From assembly GCA_937875545.1 (NCBI GenBank), contig CALLYE010000100.1, positions 1 through 5,524 on the forward strand: a stretch of DNA of 5,524 bases, given 5' to 3'. The notes beneath the pieces are model-generated. The model saw only the letters and a program-made list of their open reading frames with translations, had not been told where the DNA came from and did not search any database. Positions within the stretch are counted from its first letter, which is position 1, and each line of letters opens with the position of its first letter. The DNA is from DTU078 sp002397345. GTDB lineage: Bacteria > Bacillota > Clostridia > Oscillospirales > CAG-272. Shown here piece after piece: positions 1 to 5,487 of this stretch. Both the position numbers and the translations under genes were made by a program.

Positions 1-693
1 GCGTCCGTAGGGCAGCTTCACGCGCAGATCGGCACAATCGAGCAGCGCGCGCGAAATCCCGCGCCGCTCGCCGCCCACGATAACAAGCAGCGGTCGGGTC
101 AGCTCCGCGTCATAAATATCCACCGAATCGCGCAGATCGGCGCAGATAATGCGGTATCTGCATGTGCGGAACAGCGCCGCCGCTTCTTCCGGCTCGGCGA
201 CGGACAAGTTAAGCAGCTCCGACGCGCCCGCCGACGCGCGGCATACGACGCCCGCGGCGGTCATCCAGTTCCGGGGAGTCAAAACCACGCCGTCCGCGCC
301 CGCCGCGTAGATACTGCGCAGCGCGTAGCCGAAATTGTACGGATCCTCGATCCCCTCAAGCAGCATGTAAAATCCGTCCGCCCGCGGATCGGGCGCGCGC
401 AGCGTGCGATCGCCCGCGAAGGCGATGACGCCGCCGTGCGAGGTGCCGGTCGAACAGCGGTCAATCTCCTCCGGTTCGCATTCCACAACCGGAAAGCCCA
501 TGCGCTCGCCCGTTTTAATCAGCCACGCAAGCTCGGAGCGCTTCCTCGGGTTATCATAACGCGAAGCGGCGTATAAAACGCGCTCGATTTTCCGGTCAGT
601 CGAGCCGAGCCGCACACCCTCCAGCACCGCGCGGATAGAGATGATCCCCTCGAATACGCTGTTATCAGCAAAACGCGATTCTTCTTTTTGCAT
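1..693 (-). CDS. TrmH/SpoU-family RNA 2'-O-ribose methyltransferase, 3' end missing
   Basis: The reading frame is open for 231 codons from an ATG at 693 to the window edge, so the C-terminus is missing. Family knowledge: these SPOUT enzymes use S-adenosylmethionine to methylate a ribose 2'-OH in tRNA or rRNA in the cytoplasm. Seen in the sequence: an N-terminal part opening MQKEESRFADNSVFEGI, motif 1 with N120 and R126 (NFGYALR), and motif 2 at 207-214 (GGERRGIS). The edge falls at the start of motif 3 (VKLPYGR, 225-231), so the end of the SAM-binding trefoil knot, perhaps 25-30 residues, lies outside. The start fits the conserved clostridial N-terminus, and a stop lies a few codons upstream in frame; the ribosome site is weak (GGTAA). 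It begins 57 bp after the MATE stop with no clear terminator between, so read-through from the upstream unit is possible. The exact RNA target cannot be told. Confidence 0.9.
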   Translation of the reverse strand, partial: MQKEESRFADNSVFEGIISIRAVLEGVRLGSTDRKIERVLYAASRYDNPRKRSELAWLIKTGERMGFPVVECEPEEIDRCSTGTSHGGVIAFAGDRTLRAPDPRADGFYMLLEGIEDPYNFGYALRSIYAAGADGVVLTPRNWMTAAGVVCRASAGASELLNLSVAEPEEAAALFRTCRYRIICADLRDSVDIYDAELTRPLLVIVGGERRGISRALLDCADLRVKLPYGR

Positions 694-715
694 ATAATTA
701 CCGTTTGTTTTTTAT

Positions 716-728
716 ATTAAGACTTAAT
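716..728. promoter_or_regulatory. Short dyad in the MATE-methyltransferase gap
   Basis: The 57-bp gap holds a 13-base interrupted palindrome, ATTAAG-A-CTTAAT. A one-base centre is too small for an RNA hairpin loop, so if it matters it would be a protein-binding site or part of an AT-rich promoter for the methyltransferase. Leftward TAATAT and TATAAA stretches overlap or follow it, but I find no matching -35 element. This is weak evidence and may be chance in AT-rich DNA. Confidence 0.2.
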
Positions 729-750
729 CAGGACACCGCGCCCGTGATAT

Positions 751-2241
751 TTAATCGGGCGGCATTGCTCCGACCCTGCCCAGCGGGCTGCGGCGATAGG
801 CTATAATCATAAGTATGCTGCACAGCAGCCAACCCATCGGATACGCCAGCGCGGTCACGACGAAGTACTGCCCCAGCAGCTTGTTTACAAACAGATACAT
901 CTGCCTGAACACCACGAACGAAAACAGCATGATAATCGTCGGGGTACGCGCGATACCGATACCGCGCAGCGCGCCGGCAAAAATCTGGTTGAAGCAGATC
1001 ACTATATAAAACGGCGCGACCAGCGAAATAAAACGCGCGCCGTACTCGATAACCTCTTTGTCGTCGGAAAACAGCGTCATAAGCGGATAACGCAGCAAAA
1101 ACAGCAACCCGCACAGAATGCCCGTGGCGGTAAGCGAAGAATAAAGCGCTTTCCGCACCCCTTCGCCAGCGCGTTTCAGCTTGCCCGCGCCGTAATTCTG
1201 ACCGACAAACGTCGTCGACGCCAGCGCGATAGCTTGAACCGGAATCATTGTATAGGTGTCCAGCTTTGTATACCCGCCCCAGCCAGACATGCATGCCGCG
1301 CCGTAATAATTTATATACGACTGCACAAATACGTTTGAAAACGAAGTTATCGACTGCTGCAGTCCCGACGGCAGACCCAGCCGGATTATCTCTTTAAGCT
1401 CGTCCCACGACACACCCAACCGCCGCCAATTTATAGTATACGGCTTATTCGCGCGCGAAAGCGTTATAAGAATGAGTATCGCCGAGATAAACTGCGACAA
1501 TATTGTCGCGTAAGCGGCGCCGGCGACGCCCGCTTTAAAATTGACAACAAATAATAAATCGAGCGTGATGTTAGTCAGCGCGGAGAATATCAGGAAATAC
1601 AGCGGTCTGCGCGAATCGCCCACCGCGCGCAGCACCCCCGAGCCTAAGTTATAGATAAGCAGCCCCGTAACGCCCATGAAATATATTGTCAGGTAGGATT
1701 GCGCCTCCACAAACACCTCGGCGGGCGTATCCATCAGATGAAGCAGCGGTTTAACCAACAAAATTCCCGTAATTGTCGACAATATCGACAGCGCGAAGGT
1801 GATTATTATTGTTGTATGTACGGCATTGCGTAATTTTTTGTAATCGCGCGCGCCGTAGTGCTGTGAAATCACGACGCCGGCGCCTGTGGACAGACCGGCG
1901 CACAGTCCGATCAGCATATTAATGATGCTCCCGGTGCTGCCGACCGCCGCCAACGCGTTTCTGCCGACAAATTTACCGACGATAACAGAGTCCGCTGTGT
2001 TATACAGTTGTTGAAAGAATATCCCGATCGCCATCGGTATCGCGAATTTCAGCAAATGACTCCAGATATTGCCTTCAGTCATATCGCAATCACCATGAGC
2101 AGCTTCCGATTGATCCTGATTATCAATCGAAGCGCGGTCTTGACCGTCAGCCAAAGTTTGATCTTGAATTTCAAACTCTGACTGACTTTCATGGTTAATT
2201 GAAGATCGATCGCGGCGGCTGAATAATTTAAACGTAACCAA
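751..2241 (-). CDS. MATE-family multidrug efflux transporter with acidic N-terminal extension
   Basis: This is an integral membrane exporter. MATE proteins expel drugs or metabolites using a sodium or proton gradient; the substrate here is unknown. The core starts at M54 (MTEGNIWSHLLKFAIP) and has the usual two-lobe layout. The first lobe carries QQLYNTADSVIVG (77-89), ALAAVG (96-101) and LRAVGDSRRPL (204-214). The second opens at RLGLPSGLQQ (287-296) and carries ASTTFVGQNYGAGK (341-354). From M54 the protein is 443 residues, the normal length for about 12 membrane helices. The frame extends 53 codons further upstream to a TTG at 2241, adding a hydrophilic acidic segment with an internal repeat. 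The TTG has GGAGGG only two bases before it, which is too close for comfort. M54 has a weaker GGTGA seven bases upstream. The start is therefore unsettled (2241 or 2082); the family assignment is firm. It lies 91 bp downstream of the metal-binding gene on the same strand. Confidence 0.92.
   Translation of the reverse strand: MVTFKLFSRRDRSSINHESQSEFEIQDQTLADGQDRASIDNQDQSEAAHGDCDMTEGNIWSHLLKFAIPMAIGIFFQQLYNTADSVIVGKFVGRNALAAVGSTGSIINMLIGLCAGLSTGAGVVISQHYGARDYKKLRNAVHTTIIITFALSILSTITGILLVKPLLHLMDTPAEVFVEAQSYLTIYFMGVTGLLIYNLGSGVLRAVGDSRRPLYFLIFSALTNITLDLLFVVNFKAGVAGAAYATILSQFISAILILITLSRANKPYTINWRRLGVSWDELKEIIRLGLPSGLQQSITSFSNVFVQSYINYYGAACMSGWGGYTKLDTYTMIPVQAIALASTTFVGQNYGAGKLKRAGEGVRKALYSSLTATGILCGLLFLLRYPLMTLFSDDKEVIEYGARFISLVAPFYIVICFNQIFAGALRGIGIARTPTIIMLFSFVVFRQMYLFVNKLLGQYFVVTALAYPMGWLLCSILMIIAYRRSPLGRVGAMPPD
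2104..2211 (-). repeat. Imperfect 24-residue-period repeat in the MATE N-terminal extension
   Basis: Residues 11-22 (DRSSINHESQSE) and 35-46 (DRASIDNQDQSE) of the long MATE form share 7 of 12 positions, with one repeat period of 24 residues (72 bp). The linking segment FEIQDQTLADGQ is similar in composition. The stretch is rich in D, E, Q, S and N, with no membrane-helix character, so it would sit in the cytoplasm ahead of the first helix. Its codons are more AT-rich than those of the core. The repeat argues that the segment was or is translated, but does not prove it. Confidence 0.45.
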
Positions 2242-2243
2242 AC

Positions 2244-2249
2244 CCTCCG
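2244..2249 (-). promoter_or_regulatory. Strong Shine-Dalgarno GGAGGG very close to the TTG start of the MATE gene
   Basis: On the minus strand GGAGGG ends about two bases before the TTG at 2241. It is the best anti-16S match near this gene, and no ATG or GTG lies at normal spacing from it in the MATE frame. Either ribosomes start at the TTG despite the short gap, or the site is decoupled and M54 is used. Confidence 0.4.
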
Positions 2250-2273
2250 AGCGTGTGTGTTTTTTTATGTTAA

Positions 2274-2308
2274 ACGGGCGGCGCGCGTCCGTAAACGCCG
2301 ACGCCCGT
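2274..2308 (-). other. GC-rich hairpin between the metal-binding gene and the MATE gene
   Basis: Seven-base arms ACGGGCG (2274-2280) and CGCCCGT (2302-2308) enclose 21 bases, with an inner GCGT/ACGC pair (2285-2288, 2295-2298). In the direction of transcription it is followed by TTTAACAT and then an A-run, not a U-run, so it is not a canonical Rho-independent terminator. It could lower read-through into the MATE gene or act as an RNA-processing or stability element. Confidence 0.4.
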
Positions 2309-2332
2309 ATTTTAAATCGAGATTAACAGCTT

Positions 2333-2545
2333 TCAGCGTTTAATTTCCGCGACCTCATAACCCGCGTCGGCGACGGTGTCGCGGAGCAGCGCGTCGGAAA
2401 GATCGCCCTCGGTTTCGATTGTCGCCTTTTTAAAAGGCAGCGATACCGTTACTTTTTTTACGCCCGCGAGACTGCCCAGCGCACGCTCGACGCTCATTTT
2501 ACAATGACTGCAGCTCATTCCGTTGATTTTCATTGTGATTTTCAT
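2333..2545 (-). CDS. Small heavy-metal-associated (HMA) domain protein, CopZ-like metallochaperone
   Basis: The 70-residue product is a single ferredoxin-like HMA domain. It has the metal-binding MxCxxC motif at M10, C12 and C15 (GMSCSHC), followed by the usual helix and a C-terminal GYEVAEIKR. Such proteins carry Cu(I), or sometimes other soft metals, in the cytoplasm to P-type ATPases or metal-sensing regulators; the metal here is inferred from the family. The start at 2545 is supported by GGGAG with nine bases of spacing; M5 at 2533 would be too far from it. The first codons are a near-perfect 12-bp tandem duplication (MKIT-MKIN). The gene overlaps the regulator gene by 47 bp in another frame, suggesting translational coupling. 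No P-type ATPase is present in the window, so its partner is unknown. The neighbouring MATE transporter is not a usual metallochaperone client. Confidence 0.88.
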   Translation of the reverse strand: MKITMKINGMSCSHCKMSVERALGSLAGVKKVTVSLPFKKATIETEGDLSDALLRDTVADAGYEVAEIKR

Positions 2546-3188
2546 TTGGTTTGTCTCCCTTTTTAAATTTTGTCCTGCGAAGCCGCGACCAGAGTAGAAT
2601 TATAATCTGTGCGGGTATGCCGGTAAAAAAGATCTGCGCGACGCCGTAGTCGATGAAAATCAAATAAACGCAGAAAAGCACGCTCCATACCAGCAGCGAC
2701 GCGTACAGATAATTAAGTTTTTTATGCCGTCCCCAGACAGTATTGAAAATAAGCGCGATTACGCATGAGGCGGGAATCGCGTAAATATATATTTTCCAAA
2801 GTCCGGCGATGTTAGTCGTCAGGCTCAATACGACAAATATAATTGTCGCGACCAGCCACACTCCCGCGGTCGCCTGCATCGAGATAACCAGTCTGTTTTT
2901 ATTCTTCACCGCGGCTATATCCTCATGTCCGCACGCGGCGGGGAGCGACGGAGCGTCGTGCGGGGCGAGCAGATAATCAACCGTGACGCCGAACCGGTCG
3001 GCAAGCTTTTTCAGAACGGTAACGTCGGGTATCGACTCGCCGCGCTCCCACTTTGAGATAGCCTTGTCCGAATAATTCAGCTCCTCCGCCAGCCCGAGCT
3101 GGGTCAGACCGGCATGGCGGCGCAGCGCAGAGATATTCCGCGCGATGTTCCGCTTCATATCTTCCATAATAAACGCCATAACCCCCAT
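2499..3188 (-). CDS. XRE-family HTH regulator with four C-terminal membrane helices
   Basis: Residues about 12-74 form an HTH_3/Cro-C1-type DNA-binding domain of a common Firmicutes type (LTQLGLAEELNYSDKAISKW, then ERGESIPDVTVLKKLADRFG and VTVDYLL). A short linker leads to four hydrophobic segments near 101-123, 131-152, 159-179 and 183-203, then a basic stretch RRTKFKKGDK. It is therefore probably a membrane-tethered transcription regulator that may sense an envelope or membrane signal; the ligand is unknown. The tail after GDK (PNENHNENQRNELQSL) is encoded largely over the start of the HMA gene, a 47-bp overlap, and may have been gained when an ancestral stop was lost. Several starts are possible: M1 (3188) has no ribosome site, and M8 (3167, MEDMKRNIARNI) best matches the usual family N-terminus. 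It is first in the leftward unit and plausibly autoregulates it. Confidence 0.88.
   Translation of the reverse strand: MGVMAFIMEDMKRNIARNISALRRHAGLTQLGLAEELNYSDKAISKWERGESIPDVTVLKKLADRFGVTVDYLLAPHDAPSLPAACGHEDIAAVKNKNRLVISMQATAGVWLVATIIFVVLSLTTNIAGLWKIYIYAIPASCVIALIFNTVWGRHKKLNYLYASLLVWSVLFCVYLIFIDYGVAQIFFTGIPAQIIILLWSRLRRTKFKKGDKPNENHNENQRNELQSL
2523..2546 (-). repeat. 12-bp tandem duplication at the start of the HMA gene
   Basis: On the minus strand AATGAAAATCAC (2546-2535) is followed directly by AATGAAAATCAA (2534-2523), an 11 of 12 match. In the HMA frame it encodes MKIT then MKIN, giving two in-frame ATGs. In the overlapping regulator frame it encodes the repeated tail NENH-NENQ. Confidence 0.8.
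2555..2559 (-). promoter_or_regulatory. Ribosome binding site of the HMA gene inside the regulator gene
   Basis: GGGAG lies nine bases before the ATG at 2545 and selects M1 over the duplicated M5. It sits within the regulator reading frame, as expected for coupled translation. Confidence 0.65.
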
Positions 3189-3262
3189 GCACCGAAGCGC
3201 GCAAACAGTTCATAAAAGAAGAGCGCGGCGTTCGCGATGTCGGTTTTTCCTATCTTTAGAAT

Positions 3263-3292
3263 ATTATACACTATTCATATATTATCATACAA
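3263..3292 (-). promoter_or_regulatory. Candidate sigma-A promoter for the leftward regulator unit
   Basis: On the minus strand there is a perfect -10 TATAAT (3268-3263) with a -35 candidate TTGTAT (3292-3287, 3 of 6 matches), spaced by 18 bases in AT-rich DNA. It would start transcription near 3256, leaving a leader of about 70-90 bases before the regulator gene. Direct repeats ATATTAT at 3261-3267 and 3279-3285 overlap it and could be regulator contacts, though they may be chance. Confidence 0.5.
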
Positions 3293-3302
3293 AACCCGAA
3301 AA

Positions 3303-3333
3303 ATCAATCCTCTACCTTGAGTAGATATGTTAA
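3303..3333 (-). promoter_or_regulatory. Dyad with MerR-type promoter geometry
   Basis: On the minus strand TTAACA (3333-3328, 5 of 6 to the -35 consensus) and ATTGAT (3308-3303, 3 of 6 to -10) are 19 bases apart. The inverted repeat TCTAC-N5-GTAGA (3311-3315 and 3321-3325) is centred exactly in that spacer. MerR-family activators bind such centred dyads in 19-bp spacers. No MerR gene is in the window and the -10 match is poor, so this is only a suggestion. Confidence 0.3.
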
Positions 3334-3401
3334 TTTTCTTATTTTATATGGAATTTAACAGTTATTACAAAAATTCTACTGCCGGGAGAGTGCGATTCTA
3401 C

Positions 3402-3434
3402 CGCTCGACCGCGAGGGGAACATCCTGTCGAGCG
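3402..3434. promoter_or_regulatory. 8-bp inverted repeat upstream of the ligase promoter
   Basis: CGCTCGAC (3402-3409) and GTCGAGCG (3427-3434) are perfect complements separated by 17 bases, ending about 18 bases before the -35 candidate. It could be an operator for a dimeric regulator or a relic hairpin. Confidence 0.3.
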
Positions 3435-3452
3435 CCGACGCGCGGGTGTAGG

Positions 3453-3481
3453 TGGATATTTCAAACCGCGCGGGTTATAAT
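3453..3481 (+). promoter_or_regulatory. Sigma-A promoter candidate for the acyl-CoA ligase
   Basis: A -35 candidate TGGATA (3453-3458, 4 of 6) and a perfect -10 TATAAT (3476-3481) are separated by the ideal 17 bases. Transcription would begin near 3488, giving a leader of about 30 bases that contains the ribosome site. Confidence 0.6.
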
Positions 3482-3496
3482 TTACTTATAACAACG

Positions 3497-3502
3497 AAAG
3501 GA
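3497..3502 (+). promoter_or_regulatory. Ribosome binding site of the ligase with unusually long spacing
   Basis: AAAGGA lies 16 bases before the ATG at 3519, against the usual 5-9. The in-frame TTG at 3504 is followed by a stop at 3513, so ATG 3519 is the first usable start in this frame. Confidence 0.4.
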
Positions 3503-3518
3503 TTTGTGTTTTTAATTT

Positions 3519-5174
3519 ATGCCGGAAAAATACATTACTTATTACGAAGTCGAGCCGCTTTCTTCGATCCGCGAGCTGCTTGACAAATCCGCCGCGGCCG
3601 CGCCCGATACCGCGGCGTTCAGATTTAAGGAGAACGGGCATGATGTGTCGGTCACCTATCCGGCATTCCGCGACGACACCGAGGCGCTGGGAGCGTCGCT
3701 CACCGCGCTTGGCTGCGGCGCGTCGCACATTGCCTGCTACGGGCGCAACAGCTATCGCTGGGCGGTCGTATATCTCGCCGTTTTAAAAAGCGCGGGCGTT
3801 TATGTCCCTATCGACCGCGAGCTGCCGGCCGACGACGTGATAAATATCCTGAACCACAGCGACAGCGAGGTATTGTTCTGCGACGCGCAGACGCTGCACC
3901 TTTTCACCGAAAACCGGGCGCGCATCCCCGGCGTGAAGCACATTATCTGCCTTGACACGCCGACCGCCGTGCCGGGAAGCGGCGTATTATTATATGATTC
4001 CCTGCTCGCCGCGGGCTATGAGCGCGACAAACGCGATTATGACGCGCTTAAATCAGATGAAAACGCGCTTAAATTGCTGGTTTATACCTCCGGCACGACG
4101 GGGCTTGCGAAGGGGGTCATGCTCTCGGAGCATAACCTCGTTTCGAGCATCTATTACGGGCTGCAGGTTTCGACGGTGTTCGACACCTGCCTGTCCGTGC
4201 TGCCCTATCACCACACCTACGAGGCGGTCAGCGGGCTGCTCGTTTCGCTGCACATGAGGTCGACCATCTGCATAAACGACAAGCTGCGCAATGTGCTAAA
4301 AAACATACAGTACTACAAGCCCTCGTATGTCTACCTCGTACCGGCGTTCGCTGAATCGTTTTATAAGAAGATAAACGAGAGCATCGATAAAAACGGGCTG
4401 CGCGGTAATTTTAACAACGGCGTGAAGCTGTCCCGCGCCATGCTGAAGTTTGGCATCGACCTGCGCCGCAAATTGTTCAGCGATATCCACGAGCAGTTCG
4501 GCGGACGCTTACGCAAACTGGTGTGCGGCGGCGCGCCGATACGGCCCGAGATCGGGCGTTTCTTCGAAGATATCGGCATCAGTTTAATAAACGGCTACGG
4601 CATCACCGAATGCTCGCCGCTGGTGTCGGCTAACTGGGATAAATTCAACGACCCCGCGACCGTGGGGTTCAATCTGCCCTGCATCGATATGCGCATCGAT
4701 GCGCCCACGCCCGAGGGTATCGGCGAGATCTGCGTGCGCGGAGATGTAGTAATGCTCGGCTATTACAAAGATCCGGAGCAAACCGGCGCGGTAATGCGCG
4801 ACGGCTGGTTCTATACCGGCGACTATGGTATGATAAATAAATACGGGCAGCTTGTCATTACCGGCCGAAAAAAGAACATTATAGTATTGTCCAACGGCAA
4901 AAATATCTATCCCGAGGAGATCGAAGCGCTGGTCGCGCGCCTGCCCTATGTCACTGACGTGATAGTGCGCGCCGACAAGAATGAGCACGGCGAGCAGTCT
5001 TCGCTCACCGCTGAAATCTTCTGCGCGGACGGGTTCGGCGAACGCTCCGAACGCAATATCCTCACCGAGATCCGGCGCGAATGCTCCGAGCTGCCGTCCT
5101 ATAAAATACCCTCGAAGCTCTCTGTCCGCACCGAGCCGTTTGTCAAAACCACCACAAACAAAATAAAACGCTGA
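3519..5174 (+). CDS. Long-chain acyl-CoA synthetase-like AMP-forming ligase
   Basis: The 551-residue cytoplasmic enzyme belongs to the adenylate-forming (ANL) superfamily. By family knowledge it activates a carboxylic acid, most likely a fatty acid, with ATP to an acyl-AMP and then transfers it to CoA. Seen in order: the ATP-binding loop YTSGTTGLAKGV (189-200), the adenine/acyl pocket motif GYGITE (359-364), YTGD with its ribose-binding aspartate (432-435), the hinge ITGRKKN (447-453), NGKNIYPEEIE (459-469) and the C-terminal catalytic lysine K548 in TTTNKIKR. All key motifs are intact and the length is normal for short bacterial members. The protein ends only three residues after the lysine. 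Chain-length preference cannot be read; another aryl or fatty acid is possible, but the N-terminal half resembles Firmicutes fatty-acid ligases. It is transcribed alone and rightward, divergent from the regulator, from its own promoter. Confidence 0.9.
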   Translation: MPEKYITYYEVEPLSSIRELLDKSAAAAPDTAAFRFKENGHDVSVTYPAFRDDTEALGASLTALGCGASHIACYGRNSYRWAVVYLAVLKSAGVYVPIDRELPADDVINILNHSDSEVLFCDAQTLHLFTENRARIPGVKHIICLDTPTAVPGSGVLLYDSLLAAGYERDKRDYDALKSDENALKLLVYTSGTTGLAKGVMLSEHNLVSSIYYGLQVSTVFDTCLSVLPYHHTYEAVSGLLVSLHMRSTICINDKLRNVLKNIQYYKPSYVYLVPAFAESFYKKINESIDKNGLRGNFNNGVKLSRAMLKFGIDLRRKLFSDIHEQFGGRLRKLVCGGAPIRPEIGRFFEDIGISLINGYGITECSPLVSANWDKFNDPATVGFNLPCIDMRIDAPTPEGIGEICVRGDVVMLGYYKDPEQTGAVMRDGWFYTGDYGMINKYGQLVITGRKKNIIVLSNGKNIYPEEIEALVARLPYVTDVIVRADKNEHGEQSSLTAEIFCADGFGERSERNILTEIRRECSELPSYKIPSKLSVRTEPFVKTTTNKIKR

Positions 5175-5177
5175 CGC

Positions 5178-5205
5178 GGGGCGGGGGACGGGGGAACGCT
5201 GGGGG
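5178..5205 (+). other. Guanine-quadruplex candidate just after the ligase stop
   Basis: Four G-runs at 5178-5181, 5183-5187, 5190-5194 and 5201-5205 have loops of one, two and six bases, meeting the usual G3+N1-7 rule with runs of four or five. It begins three bases after the TGA on the coding strand, so it could form in the mRNA 3' end. The last run is also the 5' arm of the following hairpin, so the two structures exclude each other. Confidence 0.5.
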
Positions 5206-5237
5206 AGTTAGCGTGTGCGCACGCCGACCTCCCCCAG
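5199..5237 (+). terminator. Strong GC-rich hairpin, possible transcript end of the ligase
   Basis: Perfect 9-base arms CTGGGGGAG (5199-5207) and CTCCCCCAG (5229-5237) enclose an inner stem GCGTG/CACGC (5211-5215, 5220-5224) with a TGCG loop. No U-run follows (ACCCCCGC does), so it is not a classical intrinsic terminator. It is most likely a 3'-end-protecting hairpin or a partial terminator. Confidence 0.45.
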
Positions 5238-5386
5238 ACCCCCGCAATGATAGGGAAACATTGCCTTGCAATTAAACCGGTGCATCGCTTGTGGGGGTGG
5301 ACACCCGCCGTCCGCGAACCACATGCGATATTTGCGTGAATATGTTAATCGGACACACATCCATGTAACGTTTGATGGGGTTTTAC

Positions 5387-5408
5387 GGCGCGACGGGGGC
5401 GTCGCGCC
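5387..5408. repeat. REP-like intergenic palindrome
   Basis: GGCGCGACG (5387-5395) and CGTCGCGCC (5400-5408) form a perfect 9-bp stem around GGGG, flanked by TTTTAC and CTACAG. GC-rich palindromes of this style are common between genes in gut Clostridia genomes. Only one copy is in this window, so repeat status is inferred. Confidence 0.4.
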
Positions 5409-5470
5409 CTACAGCGATTATTGGGTTTGACGCACCATTTATTATAATAATCCCATGTCTGCGGGGTGTG

Positions 5471-5487
5471 GGGGGAGCTTCTCCCCC
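5471..5487. other. Hairpin ending exactly at the adapter junction
   Basis: GGGGGAG (5471-5477), loop CTT, and CTCCCCC (5481-5487) form a perfect 7-bp stem. The last base touches the first adapter base. CTCCCCCAGA also occurs at 5229-5238, so this may be a second copy of a hairpin family or the product of a fold-back during library preparation. Confidence 0.55.

Larger units (their letters stand above)
3189..3518. other. Divergent intergenic region between the regulator and the acyl-CoA ligase
   Basis: These 330 bp contain no convincing gene. About 3240-3376 is AT-rich and carries the leftward promoter candidate and a MerR-like dyad. About 3380-3475 switches sharply to GC-rich DNA with an 8-bp inverted repeat and a coding-like frame interrupted by a stop, followed by the rightward promoter. 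The composition switch suggests two parts of different origin. Confidence 0.7.
5175..5487. other. Gene-free region after the ligase, rich in hairpins
   Basis: No coding frame or RNA gene is convincing in these 313 bp. It holds a G-rich quadruplex candidate, a large hairpin (5199-5237), a minor hairpin GCAATG/CATTGC (5244-5249, 5259-5264), a small GGGTG/CACCC stem (5295-5306), a REP-like palindrome (5387-5408) and a final hairpin at the adapter junction. A perfect TATAAT at 5443-5448 has only a poor -35 partner (TTGGGT, 5421-5426, 16-bp spacing), so a rightward promoter is possible but unproven. Confidence 0.65.

Noticed and set aside
279..488. 69-residue minus-strand open frame in the methyltransferase
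   Set aside because: It is a frame-shifted shadow of the conserved TrmH-family frame.
815..1009. 64-residue plus-strand open frame antisense to the MATE gene
   Set aside because: No ribosome site or domain; an antisense shadow.
728..1294. 188-residue minus-strand open frame inside the MATE gene
   Set aside because: It lies in another frame of the MATE gene and has arginine-rich, low-complexity shadow composition with no domain; the MATE frame carries clear family motifs.
2977..3213. 78-residue minus-strand open frame over the regulator start
   Set aside because: It overlaps the HTH domain in another frame and has no recognisable domain; the regulator frame matches the XRE family.
4584..4988. 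134-residue antisense open frame inside the ligase
   Set aside because: It is antisense to the conserved catalytic core and explained by GC-rich codon bias, with no start signal of its own.
5199..5237. Canonical Rho-independent terminator
   Set aside because: The stem is strong but no U-run follows in either direction, so it is listed only as a tentative transcript end.
5427..5448. TTGACG with TATAAT as a rightward promoter
   Set aside because: The spacing is only 10 bases, too short for sigma-A; the alternative TTGGGT at 16 bases is a weak match.
5175..5487. CRISPR array or tandem repeat array
   Set aside because: The hairpins differ in sequence and spacing and no regular repeat-spacer pattern is present.
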